A stretch of 64,000 nucleotides of DNA, taken from NCBI RefSeq assembly GCF_014268495.2, contig NZ_CP077087.1, positions 913,001-977,000 of the forward strand, in the 5' to 3' direction. The position numbers were made by a program, and so were the translations under genes. Positions 15,152 through 23,792 of this stretch are shown here, in pieces. Source of the DNA: Pseudomonas monsensis. GTDB lineage: Bacteria > Pseudomonadota > Gammaproteobacteria > Pseudomonadales > Pseudomonadaceae. How positions within the stretch are numbered: the first letter of the stretch is position 1; each line of letters starts with the position of its first letter. Below the pieces are notes generated by a model that worked only from the letters and a program-made list of their open reading frames with translations, had not been told where the DNA came from and did no database searches.

Positions 15152-16653
15152 CAGTCGATCACCCGTCCTTTCAGTGCGAAGAGGCCTTGCGGACGTTTCT
15201 GGATAAACAGAATGATCAGCGCGAGGATCAGGATTTTGCCGAGCACCGCACCGATCTGCGGTTCAAGAATCTTGTTGGCGATACCCAGGCCGAACGCGGC
15301 CAGCACGCTACCGGCCAGTTGCCCGACACCGCCGAGTACCACCACCAGGAACGAGTCGATGATGTAGCTCTGGCCGAGGTCCGGACCGACGTTGCCGATC
15401 TGGCTCAGCGCCACACCACCGAGGCCGGCGATGCCCGAGCCGAGGCCGAAGGCGAGCATGTCCACGCGCCCGGTGGGCACGCCGCAGCAGGCGGCCATGT
15501 TGCGGTTCTGGGTGACGGCGCGGACGTTGAGACCCAGACGGGTTTTGTTCAGCAGCAGCCAGGTCAGTACCACCACGAACAGGGCGAAGGCGATGATCAC
15601 GATGCGGTTGTACGGCAGCACCAGATTCGGCAGCACTTGAATGCCGCCGGACAGCCACGCCGGGTTTGCCACTTCGACGTTCTGCGCGCCGAACAGCAGG
15701 CGCACCAACTGGATCAGCATCAGGCTGATGCCCCAGGTGGCGAGCAGGGTTTCCAGCGGCCGGCCATAGAGGTGACGAATCACCGTGCGTTCCAGTGCCA
15801 TGCCGATCGCCGCCGTGACAAAGAACGCCACCGGCAGCGCGATCAGCGGATAGAACTCGATGGCTTGCGGGGCATAGCGCTGGAACATCAACTGCACGAC
15901 ATAGGTCGAGTAGGCGCCGAGCATCAGCATCTCGCCGTGGGCCATATTGATCACCCCGAGCAGGCCGAAGGTGATCGCCAGACCGAGCGCGGCGAGCAGC
16001 AGGATCGAGCCGAGGGACATGCCGCTGAACGCCTGCCCCAACACTTCGCCGATCAACAGTTTGCGTTTGACTTGGGCGAGGCTGGTTTCGACGGCCGTGC
16101 GCACACCGCCATCGCTTTCGACGCCGGGTTCGAGCAAGCCTTCGAGGCGGGTGCGGGCCAGTGGGTCGCCGGTTTCCCCGAGCAGGCGCACGGCGGCCAG
16201 ACGCACTGCCGGGTCGGTATCCACCAGTTGCAGATTGGCCAGGGCCAGGCTCAGGGCATCGTGCACGCCGGGGTCTTTTTCGCCAGCCAGTTGCTGGTCG
16301 AGGAATTTCAGCTGCGCGGGTTTCGCGCTTTTCTGCAATTGCTGCGCCGCGGCCAGACGGATTTTGGCGTCGGCGGCGAGCAATTGGTGGCTGGCCAGCG
16401 CGGTGTCGATCAGACCCCGCAGGCGGTTGTTCAGGCGCAGGGTTTTTGGCTGGCCGTCGATCGTCAGTTCGCCTTGTTGCAAGGCATTGATCAGCTCGAC
16501 ACGCGCCGGCTCGGGCTGCGCGGCCCAGGCTTCCAGCAGTTTGGCTTGTTGCACGGGATTGGCGGCGACGAAGTCTTCGGCGTCGCCGGCAAAGGCAGTC
16601 ATCGGCAACAGCAGTGCGATGATCAGAAACAAGCGGTATATGGCAGTGGGCAT
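15151..16653 (-). CDS. urtB: Urea ABC transporter permease UrtB
   Basis: 500-residue LivH-type permease with the extra N-terminal region found in UrtB. A signal-like segment (Y-R-L-F-L-I-I-A-L-L-L-P-M-T-A-F-A-G) and about 170 soluble residues of HEAT-like character precede the helices. The permease part has L-G-L-A-I-T-F-G-L-L-G-V-I-N-M-A-H-G-E and G-L-G-S-G-I-A-G-L-G-G-V-A-L-S. The start is ATG 16653. The frame stays open another 190 codons upstream only because the adjoining array has a 114-base period (38 codons); that stretch is not taken as coding. Confidence 0.95.
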   Translation of the reverse strand: MPTAIYRLFLIIALLLPMTAFAGDAEDFVAANPVQQAKLLEAWAAQPEPARVELINALQQGELTIDGQPKTLRLNNRLRGLIDTALASHQLLAADAKIRLAAAQQLQKSAKPAQLKFLDQQLAGEKDPGVHDALSLALANLQLVDTDPAVRLAAVRLLGETGDPLARTRLEGLLEPGVESDGGVRTAVETSLAQVKRKLLIGEVLGQAFSGMSLGSILLLAALGLAITFGLLGVINMAHGEMLMLGAYSTYVVQLMFQRYAPQAIEFYPLIALPVAFFVTAAIGMALERTVIRHLYGRPLETLLATWGISLMLIQLVRLLFGAQNVEVANPAWLSGGIQVLPNLVLPYNRIVIIAFALFVVVLTWLLLNKTRLGLNVRAVTQNRNMAACCGVPTGRVDMLAFGLGSGIAGLGGVALSQIGNVGPDLGQSYIIDSFLVVVLGGVGQLAGSVLAAFGLGIANKILEPQIGAVLGKILILALIILFIQKRPQGLFALKGRVID

Positions 16654-16674
16654 TAGTGGTGTCCTGTTCAACCG

Positions 16675-17305
16675 CCCCCTCACCCTAACCCTCTCCCGGA
16701 GGGAGAGGGGACTGACCGAGGTGTCTGGGCGATGTACTGTGACCTGCAAATTCGAGCCGGACTCAGGCTTTGAAAAGCATGAAGATCGGCTCCCTTTCCC
16801 CCTCTCCCTCTTGAAATTGAGGGGACTGACCGAGGTGTTTGGACGATGTACTGTGACCTGCAAATTCGAGCCGGACTCAGGCTTTGAAAAGCATGAAGAT
16901 CGGCTCCCTTTCCCCCTCTCCCTCGTGAAATTGAGGGGACTGACTGAGGTGTTCTGGACCATGTGCTGCGACCTGCAAATTCGAGCCGAACTCAGGCTTT
17001 GAAAAGCATGAAGATCGGCTCCCTTTCCCCTCTCCCTCATGCAATCGAGGGGACTGACCGAGGTGTCTGGACGATGTGCTGCGACCTGCAAATTCGAGCC
17101 GGACTCAGGCTTTGAAAAGCATGAAGATCGGCTCCCTTTCCCCCTCTCCCTCATGCAATCGTGGGGACTGACCGAGGTGTTTTGGACCATGTGCTGCGAC
17201 TTGCGAATTCGAGTCGAACTCAAGCTTTGAAAAGCACGAAGATCGGCTCCCTTTCCCCCTCGCCCCCTGGGGGGAGAGGGTTGGGGTGAGGGGGAAAGGA
17301 TCTCC
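16675..17305. repeat. Tandem-repeat array 3: five units of 114 bp with hairpin borders
   Basis: Fills the 678-base gap between urtA and urtB. Units begin GGACTGACCGAGGTGT at about 16710, 16824, 16938, 17052 and 17166. Each holds GACCTGCAAATTCGAGCC, GGACTCAGGCTTTGAAAAGC and GAAGATCGGCTCCCTTTCCC. Outer borders are stronger hairpins: CCCTCACCC..CTCTCCC-GGA-GGGAGAGGGG (16679-16710) and CCCCCTGGGGGGAGAGGGTT (about 17262-17300). The period is exactly 114 bases in every unit. It sits just after the binding-protein gene, where a stable RNA structure could protect urtA mRNA or limit read-through into urtBCDE (inference). Confidence 0.92.
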
Positions 17306-17331
17306 GCCCCACCTCAAAGCCCAAGTCGGAC

Positions 17332-18597
17332 TCAGTTGCTCTTCACCGCATAATCCGGCTTCTTGTCGTTGCCCTGAATGAACGGGCTCCACGGTTGCGC
17401 GCGGATCGGCCCTTCGGTCTGCCACACCACATTGAACTGACCGTCGCTCTGGATCTCGCCGATCATCACCGGTTTGTGCAGGTGGTGGTTGGTCTTGTCC
17501 ATGGTCAGGGTGTAGCCCGACGGCGCGGCGAAGGTCTGGCCGGCCAGCGCTTCGCGGACCTTGTCGACATCCGTGGACTTGGCTTTCTCCGCCGCCTGCG
17601 CCCACATATGGATGCCGACGTAAGTGGCTTCCATCGGGTCGTTGGTCACCGCTTTGTCGGCGCCCGGCAGGTTGTGTTTCTTGGCGTAGGCCTTCCAGTC
17701 CGCGACGAACTTCTTGTTCACCGGGTTCTCGACGGACTCGAAGTAGTTCCACGCTGCGAGGTTGCCCACCAGCGGCTTGGTGTCGATGCCGCGCAGTTCT
17801 TCTTCACCCACCGAAAACGCCACCACCGGTACGTCGGTGGCCTTCAGCCCCTGGTTGGCCAGTTCTTTGTAGAAGGGCACGTTGGAGTCGCCGTTGACGG
17901 TGGAGATGACCGCAGTCTTGCCACCGGCGGAGAACTTCTTGATGTTGGCGACGATGGTTTGATAGTCGCTGTGACCGAACGGGGTGTAGACCTCTTCGAT
18001 GTCCTTGTCGGCGACGCCTTTGGAATGCAGGAACGAGCGCAGGATCTTGTTGGTGGTGCGCGGGTAGACGTAGTCGGTGCCGAGCAGGAAGAAGCGCTTG
18101 GCGCTGCCGCCTTCTTCGCTCATCAGGTATTCCACTGCCGGGATCGCTTGCTGGTTGGGCGCGGCGCCGGTGTAGAAGACGTTCGGCGACATCTCTTCGC
18201 CTTCGTATTGCACCGGGTAGAACAGCAGGCCGTTCAGCTCTTCAAACACCGGCAACACCGATTTACGTGACACCGAAGTCCAGCAGCCGAACACCACCGC
18301 GACCTTGTCCTGGGTCAGCAACTGCCGGCCCTTTTCGGCGAACAGCGGCCAGTTGGATGCAGGGTCGACCACCACCGGTTCGAGCATCTTGCCGTTGACG
18401 CCGCCCTTGGCGTTGATCTCGTCGATGGTCATCAACGCCATGTCTTTGAGTGAGGTTTCGGAGATCGCCATGGTGCCGGACAACGAATGCAGAATCCCGA
18501 CCTTGATGGTCTCGGCGGCCTGGACAGTCCAGGTCATGCCCATCGCGGCAATGGATGCCGAGAGTGTGAAAGCCTTGATCAAACTGCGACGCTTCAT
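17332..18597 (-). CDS. urtA: Urea ABC transporter substrate-binding protein UrtA
   Basis: 421-residue periplasmic binding protein of the type-1 (LivJ/AmiC) fold. The signal peptide MKRRSLIKAFTLSASIAAMG runs on to a cleavage site at V-Q-A-A; the twin arginine may allow Tat export. The mature protein begins E-T-I-K-V-G-I-L-H-S-L-S-G-T-M-A and contains N-W-P-L-F-A-E-K-G-R and G-T-D-Y-V-Y-P-R-T-T-N-K-I-L, typical of UrtA. ATG 18597 is preceded by GGAGA. It is the first gene of the urea-uptake cluster, with a sigma-54-type promoter 63 to 80 bases upstream, which fits nitrogen control. Confidence 0.96.
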   Translation of the reverse strand: MKRRSLIKAFTLSASIAAMGMTWTVQAAETIKVGILHSLSGTMAISETSLKDMALMTIDEINAKGGVNGKMLEPVVVDPASNWPLFAEKGRQLLTQDKVAVVFGCWTSVSRKSVLPVFEELNGLLFYPVQYEGEEMSPNVFYTGAAPNQQAIPAVEYLMSEEGGSAKRFFLLGTDYVYPRTTNKILRSFLHSKGVADKDIEEVYTPFGHSDYQTIVANIKKFSAGGKTAVISTVNGDSNVPFYKELANQGLKATDVPVVAFSVGEEELRGIDTKPLVGNLAAWNYFESVENPVNKKFVADWKAYAKKHNLPGADKAVTNDPMEATYVGIHMWAQAAEKAKSTDVDKVREALAGQTFAAPSGYTLTMDKTNHHLHKPVMIGEIQSDGQFNVVWQTEGPIRAQPWSPFIQGNDKKPDYAVKSN

Positions 18598-18660
18598 TGT
18601 GCGATCTCCATGAACATTTAATTTTTCTGGTTGGCAGATGCGGACGACTGAAGGGAGGTT

Positions 18661-18676
18661 TGCAAGGGCTGTGCCC
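18661..18676 (-). promoter_or_regulatory. Sigma-54-type promoter of urtA
   Basis: Read on the minus strand the site is GGGCACAGCCCTTGCA, matching the -24/-12 consensus TGGCACGNNNNTTGCA with correct spacing and intact GG and GC doublets. The -12 element lies about 64 bases before the urtA start codon. Nitrogen-limited, NtrC-driven expression of urea uptake is established in other bacteria; its use here is inferred. Further upstream, GCGCACCA (18730-18737) and TGGTGCGC (about 18759-18767) are inverted half-site-like sequences, but spaced wider than a classic NtrC site. The remaining 18598-18905 gap shows no gene and presumably also holds the promoter of the divergent gene at 18906. Confidence 0.6.
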
Positions 18677-18905
18677 GGTCGGGATCCAACATGAAAATGC
18701 CGTCGCAGAGCGGTTGGGCGACGCCGCTCGCGCACCAGCAACGGACACGCTGAAGGCTGTGGTGCGCTTGTATGCGCCAGATTGGGGCGAGTGGGCGGCT
18801 ACAGAATTGGACACAGAAACGATAACCCTGCATCGCATGGTCCGGGCAGCGAGGCGACACACTCGTTCGCCAGTCATCCCGAATTCTTTCAGCAGGATCT
18901 TTATC

Positions 18906-21900
18906 ATGAACGATGTGTCAGGACGCACCGAACGCGCCGCAACCCCCTCCGGCAGAACCAGACTGCCGCCACTCAGTCCGGGATTTCTCACGCAAGAGGA
19001 TGCTGCGTACTGGGTGCATACGAGGATTCCGCTAAAGGCGAAAAAGGAATACGGCAGCTTGATTCTGCTGCGACCGGATGGAAAGTTCGTCGCCAGTTCA
19101 CCTGTGCCCGGAGACGCAACCACCTTCGATATGAGCGTCCTCGTCGACTTCGATGCCTCCGGCGATCTCCAGCCGCCAGCAGGCTATCGTTTTGCCGCAA
19201 ACGTCCACAGCCATGTCGCGTTACACGCAGAGGTTGGCGAGGCTTATCCAGAGCTGGATGAGATGGGGCTGCGGCTGTTCGTCAATTTCTTTTCCGACGT
19301 CGACTTTATGGGCGATGTCGACGGCCGGGCCTGGTTTCGCAGCGCCTATCTGTCCGGGCCTGACGGAACATTGCTCAAGTACACTGCCAGTGGTTCAGAG
19401 GCGGAGCGTGAGTATTACCGTTGGCATGAAGCAGGCGCGCGGCCGGGCCGTGAGCCATGGACGCGTGACGCGTTGAGCATCATCAATAAACTGGCCATGC
19501 TCGGTGAGCTGAAGGTCCTTGTGTCGAATGCCGACTGGGGGTACTCGGTGGGCGTCGTACCGCCTGACTGGCAACGCGGGCAGGGATTTTCTACGGGCAA
19601 GGTGACTGAGTTGCCGCTGATGACGCGCGTTTGCGTCAGTGCCGATCGGGCCGTGCTCGCTGCGTTGAAATCCAGAGGTGCGCAGACCGCCGGGCTGGTA
19701 CTGAAAAAACTCACTGGCGAAGAGTATGTCGCGACCCATGCGCGTGCGGCCGGGCTGTCCGCTTGGGACCCGCAGAAAATCTTTCCGGTGGGCCGTGACG
19801 GGAAATTGAAACTCCCCACAGGCTATGCGCTCGAGGGTTTTTACTGTGCCTCCCGGCCGGATCCTGTGCGCACATCCCCTGCGCAGGCGTGGCTGTACGA
19901 GAACTTCTTCACACCGCAGGAAATGGCACTAGCCATTGCAAGTCGTGATCGCGCCCGGCATCTGGCAGCGCCCGACAGGCCCTTGGCGTTGTACCTGCAG
20001 ACCCGTGATGCCGCGATGTTGAAGTACACCTTCAGCGGCGATCCGGTCGAAACCGCAATGAGCATCGAGCAAGCCGATGGCAGCGTCACCGATCCGGGAC
20101 TGCAATCGAGGTTGCTGGCCGGGACACTGCGACCGCGTGAGTTCGTGTCGATCCTGGTGATCAGTGGTCGGCTGGACGTTCTGCGAGGCAGTGCGCTGTG
20201 GCCGCGGCTGGGGCGCGTAGATCTGCAATGGCAGCCCTTTGCGAATTTCCCCTGGCCAGGTCTGAGTGATGACTTCCTCTCGGCCGAGGATGCCGTTCGA
20301 TATGCACACGAACAAGTCGGCAATCGGCGTGATCGTACATTTGTCGGTTACGTCTTTCAGCGCAGCGCCGACGAGCGCTTCGTGGTCACCGAACCCCTCG
20401 CGGGTGACATTGAGACGCTTGCCTCGGGCGGTCTTTATCCGCGGGACCATCATGGGCAGACCATTTTTCCCGATGACCATGTGCTGCGCGGTCGATATGT
20501 GTCGCACGGGGCGCTGTCGCAGCTCGAACCGGTGGTGATTGACAGTTTCAAGTGGACGCACGAAGAAGCGGCCCTGAGCCTGCAGATGTTGAATGTCGAT
20601 GAGGTCCGGCAGGCATGGCTCGACAAAACTGCGCTTTATGTCTCAGGGGCGGCGAACAGTCTGCTCAGGTATGAACTGTCCGAGGGCGCCAGTGGCCGAG
20701 AGCTTGCCGCCCTTTTGGGGACACGTGAAAATCCCGGTTCGCTGGCGTTGAAACTTGCCAGTGGTGAACTGCGACCGCAGGACTTTGTCCGCCAGCAAGC
20801 AGCGGCCGGCCGGTTGACGGTGCTGCTCGACAACCCCCTGTGGGGATATCGCGGTGATGTACCTGCAAACTGGGCCATGATGGCGGTGCCGTTGGCAGGA
20901 ACATCCGTGCCAACCACACCGGACCCTGCACTGCCCGATCAACTGCCGGCCCCCCCTGCCATGCTTCCGAACAGGCCATTGGACCTATCGCCGATTTTCT
21001 CCCGCGGCGAATTTCTGTCGACATCAACGCTTGCCTGGAAACGCCCTGACAGGGTCGCCTGCGGAGCGGTTTTTCCTTCGGCGGATGAGGCGGCGCAGGA
21101 TCAGTCCGCGCGTGCTGCGCATTTGCAGGACGAAACCCGAGCGTTGTTCGGATTTATCCTCAAGCATCGCGAGCGGGAGGAGTACGTCGCCACTGAAGGG
21201 GTGCCCGTCAACGACCGTGGCGACAATCTGTTTCAACTGGGGACATTGTTTGGCATAGGGCTTTCAGAGTCCGGCTACCACTACCCGGACGGCTTCAGTC
21301 TGTACGGCAACTTTTACTTGCACCATGAGGTGAACGGTCTCGCCAGCGGGACAAGCGCGTGGCTGGCACGGCATTTTATTTCGCCGGATAACCTGACGGT
21401 GGCGATGTACTACTCGCCCAGTCGTCCGGTGCGCCCCTCTGGTCTGCCCGCCGCGTTGTATATCAGTACTCAGGACGGTGCCCTGTTGAAGTACGTAAGA
21501 AGCAGCGCGAGCAAGCTGTTCCATGACGATCTCTCCAGCCGGAGACTTGAAACCATCAAGCAAGACCTGGCATCAGGTCAGTGGCGGCCAGTGGACTTCG
21601 TCCACGAGGTTGCCGGCAGCGGTGAACTGTCTGTCCTGCGCACGAGCCTGTGTTGGGATCGGGTCGGACGGGTAAGCAGTGCCTGGAAACCCTTCGCGAA
21701 CCTCGAGCGTCGCTGGCTCGGCCCGGTGTTCCAGAGTGCTGACGATGCGGCGGTACATGCCCGTCTGCAAGTGCCGGCCTCCGCCGACGGTCCTTATGGC
21801 GGAGTGATTCTGAAAACCGCCGAAGGCCTGTTTGTTGCCACGCTGCCGATCAAGGTGTCCCGGGAAAACTTCGATGTCACCGAGGTGTTCCCGTACGAAA

Positions 21901-23738
21901 GTATCAACGCCGGACTGGCTCCGGCAGACTGCTACATCGTTGCACGTTACCGCTCGAGAGTCCGGCGAGAACTGTCGGTGATTTTTTCCGGACCCGACAA
22001 GCAGCTTTACCTGAATATGCTGTCGGTCGACACCGTCTACTCGGCATTCAACCGCACGATGCCGGGGACGTGGGACGAATACCTGTTCGCGCCCGACGGT
22101 TCGTTGATTCGCTATCAGGCAGGCCTTTGGGACCGCGTGCTCGCCGACCTGTCACTATCCCTGACCGACACCGGCCATGTGCCTCCTTCGCTTGATGCCG
22201 AGACCGTCAGGCAGCGCATCCGCAGCGGCGCATTGAAGATGAATAAATGGGTCGGCTCGCTGGCCGAGTCCGGCTATTTGCACGTGGTGGTCGGCAGCGA
22301 TATTTGGGGCGCGCCCCGTCATGTCACTCGCTGGGTGCCCTTCGCTGCGGATTTGCTGCCCATTGCCGATTACCACAAAGCCACCCATGCACCGGTCTGC
22401 AGTTCATTGTTCATTCAGGCCGATGCCGCCGCCACGTATGTTCATGAGGCGGTCGTGAGCCGCGATACGCTGACCTTCGGTTTTATCCTGCGCTCCGAGA
22501 GCAATGCGTTCATTGCCAGCCTGCCGATTGCGGCGCAGGGTTCGCGGCTGGCGCTGGACCGGGTCTTCGAGCAGGGGCGGATACACTACGGTCATGGGCT
22601 GGAGGCTATTTATCTGCGTGCATCCTTTCCGCCGTTGGGCGCGCGGCACAATGACGTGCGCAGTGTGTTTCTTTCACCGACCGATGTCTTGCAAGCCTGC
22701 CGACGGGCCAACACGCCCCAGGGCTATTTACCCATCTACATTTCCTGCGCCGACGGGGCACTGTTGAGATTGCAACTGCATGCCTTCGAACCCGGTGAGT
22801 TCTACGACAGGCACGGGCAGATCGAACTGCGCCCCAACACGTTCGATTCGCCCGCGCAGGCGGCGAACGATGAGCGTGACATGGCCAAAGGCACGTTCGT
22901 GCTTGCCGATTACGTGCGTCGAATGGCCCGGGCGGGCAAGCTCGACGTGCTGCAAACCAGCGAGTATTGGTCGCGCCTGGGCTGGATTCGCGAGGAAAGA
23001 GAACCTGTCGAGGGCGAGACTGCCGACGATGAAAGATGGCGCAACCATCCGGAGCCCGCGTTGGGGCCGGTGTTCCATCACGCCGACGATGCCGCCCGCC
23101 ATGCCGGCAGTCGAACCGGCGAACCGGTCATCGACCGAGGGTACGAAGGGGCAATACTGGCGCACAGCACGAGCAATCGCTTTGTCCCGCTCGAACCGGT
23201 TGCCGTTTCGGCGCGTCAAAGCCGCCCGCTGGCACGGATATTCCGCGCCTCCACGGATCCGTCGACCGGTTGGCGCAACCCCGCCCCGCGATACCCTGAG
23301 GGCTTTTCCCTGGTTGCCAGTCATCAACTGCACCTGTCCGGGAACACCTCGCTTGGTGTCGATTCGGAGCACGTGCAGGCCAACTTCGCCTCGCCGGCTC
23401 AGCTACAGGCGCATACCCATCAGCTCAAGGATCAGGGTTTCGCGATCCAGACCTACTACTTTTCAACGCCCCACGGCGTTTTGCTCAAGTACATCCCGGT
23501 CTATACAGCCGCCGAGAGGAAGTTGCTGTCGACCCGGCAGGTGGCGTATGAAAAGGGCCGATGGGTCACACGGCTGAGCCCCGGCGAGTTCATTTCCAGG
23601 CTTGGGGCGCTGGGCGAACTGTCAGTACTGGTCGCCGGCCACTACTGGCGCCAGACCGGGCGACAGGGTGCCACCTGGCCGATTGGCCGTCAGCAACCGC
23701 CCAGCCCGGGCATTGTTCGCCGCAGGGATGAGTTGTAG
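18906..23738 (+). CDS. Giant seven-module protein, DUF4329-like repeats
   Basis: 1610-residue protein of unknown function, no signal peptide or membrane helices. Seven degenerate modules of about 210-270 residues begin near residues 26, 238, 457, 721, 939, 1167 and 1387. Each opens with an S-A-D-D-A-A-like helix, then Y-G-G-V-I-L and F-V-A-T-like strands, P-x-G-[YF] with an H-S-H/Y-V-S-H-like motif in several modules, a [DG]-G-x-L-L-[KR]-Y signature (near 150, 371, 585, 857, 1064, 1283 and 1523), L-R-P-x-[DE]-F-V, and G-x-L-x-V-L. The opening and Y-x-S-H parts recall DUF4329; this assignment is tentative. The start is ATG 18906 with an AGGA-type site; the frame is open to 18597 but that part overlaps the urtA promoter. 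It is a single-gene insertion between urea and copper clusters. Confidence 0.75.
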   Translation: MNDVSGRTERAATPSGRTRLPPLSPGFLTQEDAAYWVHTRIPLKAKKEYGSLILLRPDGKFVASSPVPGDATTFDMSVLVDFDASGDLQPPAGYRFAANVHSHVALHAEVGEAYPELDEMGLRLFVNFFSDVDFMGDVDGRAWFRSAYLSGPDGTLLKYTASGSEAEREYYRWHEAGARPGREPWTRDALSIINKLAMLGELKVLVSNADWGYSVGVVPPDWQRGQGFSTGKVTELPLMTRVCVSADRAVLAALKSRGAQTAGLVLKKLTGEEYVATHARAAGLSAWDPQKIFPVGRDGKLKLPTGYALEGFYCASRPDPVRTSPAQAWLYENFFTPQEMALAIASRDRARHLAAPDRPLALYLQTRDAAMLKYTFSGDPVETAMSIEQADGSVTDPGLQSRLLAGTLRPREFVSILVISGRLDVLRGSALWPRLGRVDLQWQPFANFPWPGLSDDFLSAEDAVRYAHEQVGNRRDRTFVGYVFQRSADERFVVTEPLAGDIETLASGGLYPRDHHGQTIFPDDHVLRGRYVSHGALSQLEPVVIDSFKWTHEEAALSLQMLNVDEVRQAWLDKTALYVSGAANSLLRYELSEGASGRELAALLGTRENPGSLALKLASGELRPQDFVRQQAAAGRLTVLLDNPLWGYRGDVPANWAMMAVPLAGTSVPTTPDPALPDQLPAPPAMLPNRPLDLSPIFSRGEFLSTSTLAWKRPDRVACGAVFPSADEAAQDQSARAAHLQDETRALFGFILKHREREEYVATEGVPVNDRGDNLFQLGTLFGIGLSESGYHYPDGFSLYGNFYLHHEVNGLASGTSAWLARHFISPDNLTVAMYYSPSRPVRPSGLPAALYISTQDGALLKYVRSSASKLFHDDLSSRRLETIKQDLASGQWRPVDFVHEVAGSGELSVLRTSLCWDRVGRVSSAWKPFANLERRWLGPVFQSADDAAVHARLQVPASADGPYGGVILKTAEGLFVATLPIKVSRENFDVTEVFPYESINAGLAPADCYIVARYRSRVRRELSVIFSGPDKQLYLNMLSVDTVYSAFNRTMPGTWDEYLFAPDGSLIRYQAGLWDRVLADLSLSLTDTGHVPPSLDAETVRQRIRSGALKMNKWVGSLAESGYLHVVVGSDIWGAPRHVTRWVPFAADLLPIADYHKATHAPVCSSLFIQADAAATYVHEAVVSRDTLTFGFILRSESNAFIASLPIAAQGSRLALDRVFEQGRIHYGHGLEAIYLRASFPPLGARHNDVRSVFLSPTDVLQACRRANTPQGYLPIYISCADGALLRLQLHAFEPGEFYDRHGQIELRPNTFDSPAQAANDERDMAKGTFVLADYVRRMARAGKLDVLQTSEYWSRLGWIREEREPVEGETADDERWRNHPEPALGPVFHHADDAARHAGSRTGEPVIDRGYEGAILAHSTSNRFVPLEPVAVSARQSRPLARIFRASTDPSTGWRNPAPRYPEGFSLVASHQLHLSGNTSLGVDSEHVQANFASPAQLQAHTHQLKDQGFAIQTYYFSTPHGVLLKYIPVYTAAERKLLSTRQVAYEKGRWVTRLSPGEFISRLGALGELSVLVAGHYWRQTGRQGATWPIGRQQPPSPGIVRRRDEL

Positions 23739-23759
23739 GCGCCGATCAAGGCCGCTTGA

Positions 23760-23785
23760 CGCGGGTGACAGGTGTCACCCGCGTG
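23760..23785. terminator. Perfect 11-bp stem hairpin between convergent genes
   Basis: ACGCGGGTGAC-AGGT-GTCACCCGCGT lies 21 bases after the seven-module gene and seven bases past the PepSY gene's stop. It lacks a U-run on either strand, so it is a hairpin that may end transcripts or block exonucleases rather than a canonical terminator. Confidence 0.55.
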
Positions 23786-23792
23786 CAAGGGG

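Noticed and set aside
15151..17223. A 690-codon minus-strand frame extending urtB upstream through the repeats
   Set aside because: The extra 190 codons are translations of the 114-bp array. The ATG at 16653 gives the normal UrtB N-terminus with a signal-like segment.
18597..18905. 103-codon N-terminal extension of the seven-module protein
   Set aside because: It overlaps the urtA promoter region, lacks the module pattern, and the ATG at 18906 has a plausible ribosome-binding site.
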